56,593 nt of DNA from Selaginella moellendorffii (taxonomy: Eukaryota > Streptophyta > Lycopodiopsida > Selaginellales > Selaginellaceae). Below the pieces are notes generated by a model, which was not told the DNA's origin, made no database searches, and saw only the letters and a list, made by a program, of their open reading frames with translations. Below are positions 52,318 to 56,593 of this stretch, piece after piece. Both the position numbers and the translations under genes were made by a program. Location: the NCBI RefSeq assembly GCF_000143415.4, contig NW_003314266.1:4021766-4078358 (forward strand), read 5' to 3'. The number at the start of each line of letters is the position of its first letter. Positions within the stretch are counted from its first letter, which is position 1.

Positions 52318-54864
52318 ATGCAAAAGCAAGAGGTTTCACAGGTTGCTAAGGCGTTGTTCCTGGAACTAATAATGCTCCTCACAGTTACTTCTGAAGGGAA
52401 GTTGTACACGACACCTGATAAATGGCGCATTTTCATGAACAACAGTCTCCCAGAATTCCAAGGCGATGGTAGATCCGGGAGTTATCGCCTGGTGAGTGCT
52501 CTTCCAAAGGATAGCCCTTCTAGCCGGCCAGAATCTCTACGCAGCGACGATGAAAACTTGGGCTTAGCATTCCTCAACTTCAATGGATCAAACAAGTATT
52601 ACCTGGCACTGATGTTTGGCACTCGCAACTCTTCCACAGCAGCTCCCGTCTGGATAGCCAACCGGAACACTCCAGTGTCAGGAAATTCAATGCTCGCTAA
52701 AACAGGTGGTCGCTTACAGCTCCTGGATGCAAATGGTTCCGTGGCATGGTCTCCAAGCGAAAGCGTTGCCTATATCGGCATTCAGAATTCCGGGAACTTG
52801 CAGCTCTTCGATGAATCTGAGACCCCGGTATGGAGTTCCTTTGATCGCCCATGGAGCGCACTGATGCCAAACCAGAAGCTAGTAACTGGACAGTCAGTTG
52901 TGAGTAACAAAAACGCCTCAGACCCCAGCGAAGGCTCGTATATCGCAGAGATACAGGCCAGTGGATCAGTCGGATACATGAGCATCGGTTCCAAGAAAAA
53001 GCAGCCTTACATGTTGTGGAGCTTCGTCGGATCACAAATTGGCTCGCCCAGTGTAAACTGCCCAGGATATCGAACTGCTCTTTCATTCACGCCAGCAGGA
53101 GAAATGAGCATGGTGTACGAACCTGTACGTGTTGGTGGTAACGAACAGCCGTGTGGCTCTCCACTGTCCGGGGAAATATTCCCAGGGAACACCACAATGA
53201 GGTATTTCCAGCTTGCCGATGATGGGACCATGGTTTCATACAGGCGAGAGTTGGCAAATGGAAGCTGGGAGCTCGATAGCACGAGTCAGTTCTTTCCACC
53301 GCCAGCGCCATGCGGGAGCTATGGGCTGCTCGAGAAAGGAAAGCAGTGTCAGTGCCTGACCAACGAAGCAAACAACTCTACTACCTCAGCACTTGGAAGT
53401 TGTGCCCAGCCAGAATGGTCTTCTCTTGCAAACTGCAGCTCCAGGTACGAGACCGACTTTGTAACACTCGCAGGTGCATCGTACTTCGCCAACACTTTCA
53501 ACCCTCCCGATAGAACAGGCGCTGCAATGCAAGATTGCTTCGAGCAATGCAAATCCACTTGCTCCTGTGCGGCGTTCTTTTTCGACCAGGCGCTCCAGAA
53601 TTGCTTTTTCGTAGAAGACGTCCTGGGAAGCTTGACGGTAGACTCGAACAAGACTCAGCAACTGTTCGGCTTTCTGAAGTACCAGAATTACTCCAGGTTA
53701 GTGCCTGTTGACAACTCATCGTCAGACACTCCAAAGCTCCTAGTGATCGGAATTACCTCTGGAGGAGCTGCTGTAGCCATTGTAACTTTTGCGTTCCTTT
53801 TCACGATCCTGCATCGAAGGAGGGTCATGCTCAAGGAACTAAACAGTTTCCTTACCGGTGTACAAGCTTCGCCTTACAGGTTCTCGTTCAGCAGCCTATA
53901 CTCTGCAACAAAAGGATTCACAAAGGTTTTAGGAAGCGGAGGTTGCGGCACAGTGTACGAAGGAATGCTTCACAACGGGATGAAGCTGGCAGTGAAGAAA
54001 CTCAGCACACAGCACGGACAAAAGGAGTTTGTAACAGAAGTCTCGGCTCTGGGAAACATAAGCCACATCAACATTGTCAAACTCTATGGCTTCTGTGCCG
54101 ATGCTTCACACAGGCTGCTCGTCTACGAGCTCATGCCCAATGGTTCCTTGGACAGATGGATTTTCTCCGACAACAAGGACAAACTGGACTGGAAACTTCG
54201 ACACAGCATTGCCCTCGACACTGCTCGAGGACTGGCCTACTTGCACGAGGAATCCAGAGACTCGATCATCCACTTGGATATCAAGCCACAAAACATCCTC
54301 CTGGGTGACAAGTTTGAGGCCAAAGTCGCAGACTTTGGCATGGCGAAGCTACTCATGGACAGAGATCAAAATGGAGTGGTCACTGGAGTGAGAGGAACTC
54401 CAGGATATCTAGCTCCAGAGTGGCTGCTACACTCAACAGCGACCAAGAAATGCGACGTCTACAGCTATGGAATGGTGCTCCTGGAGCTCATTGGCGGCAG
54501 GAAAAATCTAGACTGCTCCAAGATGGAGTCGCCACTGAGCTGGTACTTCCCAGCCTGGGCCATGAGCGAAATCCGGAAAGGGAACACGATGCAAGTGGTG
54601 GATCCGAGCGTCAAGGACTCGGCAGACACAAGGCAGGCAAAGAATATGATCCACATCGCATTCTGGTGCACGCAAGATGATCCAGCAGCTAGACCGACAA
54701 TGGATGCAGTAGTGCGAATGCTGGAGAGCGAGGAGGAGATCGAGGAGCCGCCGCTTACCTTCCAGTTCGATGTCCAAGCGCCTGGAATCCTCACCATCAC
54801 CTCGAGCGGCGACATCGCGACATTCACATACATCACCAAAAACCCTTTAGCCCATGAGCCCTAA
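52318..54864 (+). CDS. Bulb-lectin (G-type) receptor-like serine/threonine kinase
   Basis: Intron-less gene for 848 residues. A signal peptide (about 1-26) is followed by a bulb-lectin domain (VWIANRNTPVSGNS, GNLQLFDESETPVWSSFDRP) and a Cys-rich PAN-like segment (CFEQCKSTCSCAAFFFDQAL, QNCFFVED). The transmembrane helix lies near 476-500 (IGITSGGAAVAIVTFAFLF). The kinase domain has GSGGCGTVYEG near 539, AVKKL, IIHLDIKPQNILL near 650 (non-RD), DFGMAKLL, GTPGYLAPEWLL and DVYSYGMVLLELIGG. All catalytic residues (K, HxD, DFG) are present. It acts at the plasma membrane as a receptor kinase; non-RD lectin kinases are often linked to defence or glycan sensing, but the ligand is unknown. It is paralogous to the disrupted gene on the other strand, from which it diverges across a 319-bp promoter. 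Confidence 0.93.
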   Translation: MQKQEVSQVAKALFLELIMLLTVTSEGKLYTTPDKWRIFMNNSLPEFQGDGRSGSYRLVSALPKDSPSSRPESLRSDDENLGLAFLNFNGSNKYYLALMFGTRNSSTAAPVWIANRNTPVSGNSMLAKTGGRLQLLDANGSVAWSPSESVAYIGIQNSGNLQLFDESETPVWSSFDRPWSALMPNQKLVTGQSVVSNKNASDPSEGSYIAEIQASGSVGYMSIGSKKKQPYMLWSFVGSQIGSPSVNCPGYRTALSFTPAGEMSMVYEPVRVGGNEQPCGSPLSGEIFPGNTTMRYFQLADDGTMVSYRRELANGSWELDSTSQFFPPPAPCGSYGLLEKGKQCQCLTNEANNSTTSALGSCAQPEWSSLANCSSRYETDFVTLAGASYFANTFNPPDRTGAAMQDCFEQCKSTCSCAAFFFDQALQNCFFVEDVLGSLTVDSNKTQQLFGFLKYQNYSRLVPVDNSSSDTPKLLVIGITSGGAAVAIVTFAFLFTILHRRRVMLKELNSFLTGVQASPYRFSFSSLYSATKGFTKVLGSGGCGTVYEGMLHNGMKLAVKKLSTQHGQKEFVTEVSALGNISHINIVKLYGFCADASHRLLVYELMPNGSLDRWIFSDNKDKLDWKLRHSIALDTARGLAYLHEESRDSIIHLDIKPQNILLGDKFEAKVADFGMAKLLMDRDQNGVVTGVRGTPGYLAPEWLLHSTATKKCDVYSYGMVLLELIGGRKNLDCSKMESPLSWYFPAWAMSEIRKGNTMQVVDPSVKDSADTRQAKNMIHIAFWCTQDDPAARPTMDAVVRMLESEEEIEEPPLTFQFDVQAPGILTITSSGDIATFTYITKNPLAHEP

Positions 54865-55505
54865 AATTCAAATACTAATTGAGTTTTTGCATCTTTTACT
54901 AAGAAAATTAGTCAGGACAGAAAAAGCGTCTAAGTGCAAGTTGCCTTTGCTGGTTTTTTTTTCCAATCTCTAGCCACGACATTCCAGTCTTGAAAAGAAC
55001 CTCCAAATCTGATAAAAAAAACTAGGAGATTAAAAAAAACACTTTTGTGCATAACTCTTATTTGAGAACGTTCCGAATTTAACAGATACATTAGTGAACC
55101 AGCTCGCACAAATTCTCCTGGGATCGCTCGGCTTGTTGGCATGCAAACTTGGCTCCAACCGAATAAGATTTCCGCAAAAAAGTCTCTTTCATGTCAAGCT
55201 CAAGTTCTGGGAATCAAAAACAACAATCCATTTGCCCACGGTCAGAAAGGTAAGGTTTCCATGCGTACCTAGCATTGTACAGTACATAGCTGTTGTTCTT
55301 TATTACATGCTTGGGTACTCTTGGCAAACTGGATACTTTCTTCCAGTTCCATTCTTCACCACCTTTCCTGTCCAAGACTAAAACCACAAGTGATAATGAT
55401 CTGAGTAAGAGAGAAAACAGGGTACATGGTCATGGCCGTGGCCAAATTTAAACAGGTCATAATATCACAGAATCTATCATAATAATGACTTTGACTAGGA
55501 CTAAC
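54865..55505. other. Intergenic, including 3' LTR of a copia element
   Basis: The part nearest 55505 is the 3' LTR of the copia element, reading leftwards from TGTTAG at 55506-55501. Its far end could not be placed because the partner LTR is outside the window. The stretch next to the kinase gene has T-rich runs and no genes. Confidence 0.5.
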
Positions 55506-56593
55506 ACTCCCACTCTGGCGCAGTAACTCAGACTCTCTCTCTCTCATGCGCGAGTACGCAATAGCTGCGCCAGCACCTCACGACCGCTCCTGTTTCTCCT
55601 GCAACTGTAAACGGTTGCAATTGAGAGCAAATTTATCCTGTGGAAGAGACTTGGTCAGCATATCAGCAAGCTGCTCAGTGGTAGAGCAAAATTGGAGGAC
55701 AATAATGCCCGCTGGACCTGCTCTCGGACATAGTGATAACGGAGCTGAATGTGCTTAGTTCTGTCATGGAACTTTGATGTAGCTGAAAGAGCAATAGCGC
55801 TAATGTTGTCACAAAGTAACATCGTGGGCTGAACAAGAAAATGTCCAAGCTCTGTGAGCAATAAGCGAATCCAGACAGCCTCTTTGCACGCTGAGCACGC
55901 AGAAATATATTCGGCTTCAGTAGACGACAGAGCTGTGATGCTCTGTTTCTTGCTCCTCCAAGTCAAAGTTGAGGCACCGAGAATAAAAACGTAGGCGGAT
56001 GTAGATTTGCGGGTGTCTTTGTCACCAGCCCAATCTGAGTCGCAGTAGCCGCGCAAGTGGAATTGCTCATCTGGGACACGAGAATATGTAAGCGCCAAGG
56101 ATTTCGCCACGACTCCCACTGCATGCGCTAAATCTGGGCCGGTACAAATAACAAGATAAATCAGACTACCAACAGCTGCACGATACGGAATCCTCTCCAT
56201 GGAATTGCTCTCAGCTTCAGTGGTTGGTGACTGAGTTTTAGAAAGCTGAAGAGTAAGCTCCATAGGTGTGGAAACTGGAGTACTGTCGTGCATATTAAAG
56301 CGTTTGAGAATTTCGTCCACATAGCGCTGCTGAGAAAGATGAATAGTTCCACGGGACCGGTCTCCAATAATATTAAGACCAAGACAAATTAATATCTCCA
56401 AGATCGTACATCTCAAATTGAGAAGAGAGCTGCTCTTTGATCTTATGTAGAAAAGAAAGACAATTTGCTAGTAAGATCAAATCGTCGACATATAACGCAA
56501 TAAGGACCATCGTCTTTTCAACATGTTTCTGGTACACGTTCTGATCAGCAGCATTTCTTGAAAATCCGATAGAAATGAGAAATTTGTCCATTT
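55506..56593 (-). mobile_element. Degraded Ty1/copia retrotransposon, C-terminal polymerase region
   Basis: On the reverse strand from the window edge: reverse transcriptase with ALYVDDLILLAN (catalytic YVDD) and FEMYDLGDI, then a frameshift near 56,390. It continues as LSQQRYVDEILKRFNM, PYRAAVGSLIYL and DLAHAVGVVAKSL, then RNase H (YCDSDWAGDKDTRKSTSAYV, LSSTEAEYISACSACKEAVW, LLCDNISAI). A second frameshift near 55,705 precedes ADMLTKSLPQDKF and a stop at 55578. A polypurine tract (AGTGGGAG, 55514-55507 on the minus strand) directly precedes the LTR start TGTTAG. Gag, protease and integrase lie beyond the window. Two frameshifts indicate an inactive copy, though a fairly recent one. Confidence 0.92.

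Noticed and set aside
1-56593. tRNA, rRNA, CRISPR or bacterial-type operon signals
   Set aside because: None were recognised. The tandem repeats lack spacer structure, and the genes have eukaryotic introns. A covariance-model search could not be run, so a missed tRNA is possible.

Overview
The window is nuclear DNA from a land plant, most likely a Selaginella-type lycophyte; the species is inferred, not proven. The grounds are very short introns (about 45-75 nt, GT-AG with a few GC-AG), several intron-less PLS-class PPR genes, intron-less bulb-lectin receptor kinases with non-RD kinase domains, a flagellar gene (CFAP53) in an otherwise plant gene set (FY, SKIP31, SWD2, LSM8), and short intergenic distances wherever genes occur.

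Layout. Positions 1-14,660 are a very AT-rich, repeat-filled block. It holds one open reading frame, for a secreted lectin-like protein (2756-3619), decayed Ty3/gypsy pieces, a diverged inverted repeat with two copies of a TRIM-like element, and a purine-rich minisatellite. At about 14,660 composition changes abruptly, at the junction of a truncated gypsy polymerase with a truncated PPR gene. From 14,900 to 32,000 lies a gene-dense block: three PPR genes and several PPR scraps, a decayed NTPase-nuclease gene, a small membrane protein, a compact housekeeping cluster (CFAP53, LSM8, SWD2/WDR82, SKIP31), and rearranged fragments of a second FY copy. From 32,278 to 35,221 lies a Crinkler/RHS-like P-loop NTPase with a C-terminal PD-(D/E)XK-type domain. 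Another AT-rich gap (35,222-37,736) follows. Then come a small STAND/archaeal-type ATPase divergent from the intact FY gene, two tail-to-tail coiled-coil paralogs, an AIMP1/Arc1p-like tRNA-binding protein, and a head-to-head pair of bulb-lectin receptor kinases, one broken by a 23-bp tandem duplication. A degraded Ty1/copia element runs off the right edge.

How the genes relate. There is no operon-like system. LSM8 (U6 snRNP), FY (3' end processing), SWD2 (COMPASS/3' end factors) and SKIP31 (SCF ubiquitin ligase) are core nuclear functions. The PPR proteins are presumably organellar RNA factors. The lectin kinases are surface receptors. The least conventional item is the plant-encoded Crinkler-like NTPase-nuclease and its decayed relative about 15 kb away. 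Exon boundaries were read by hand from splice signals and homology recalled from memory; they were not confirmed by transcripts.
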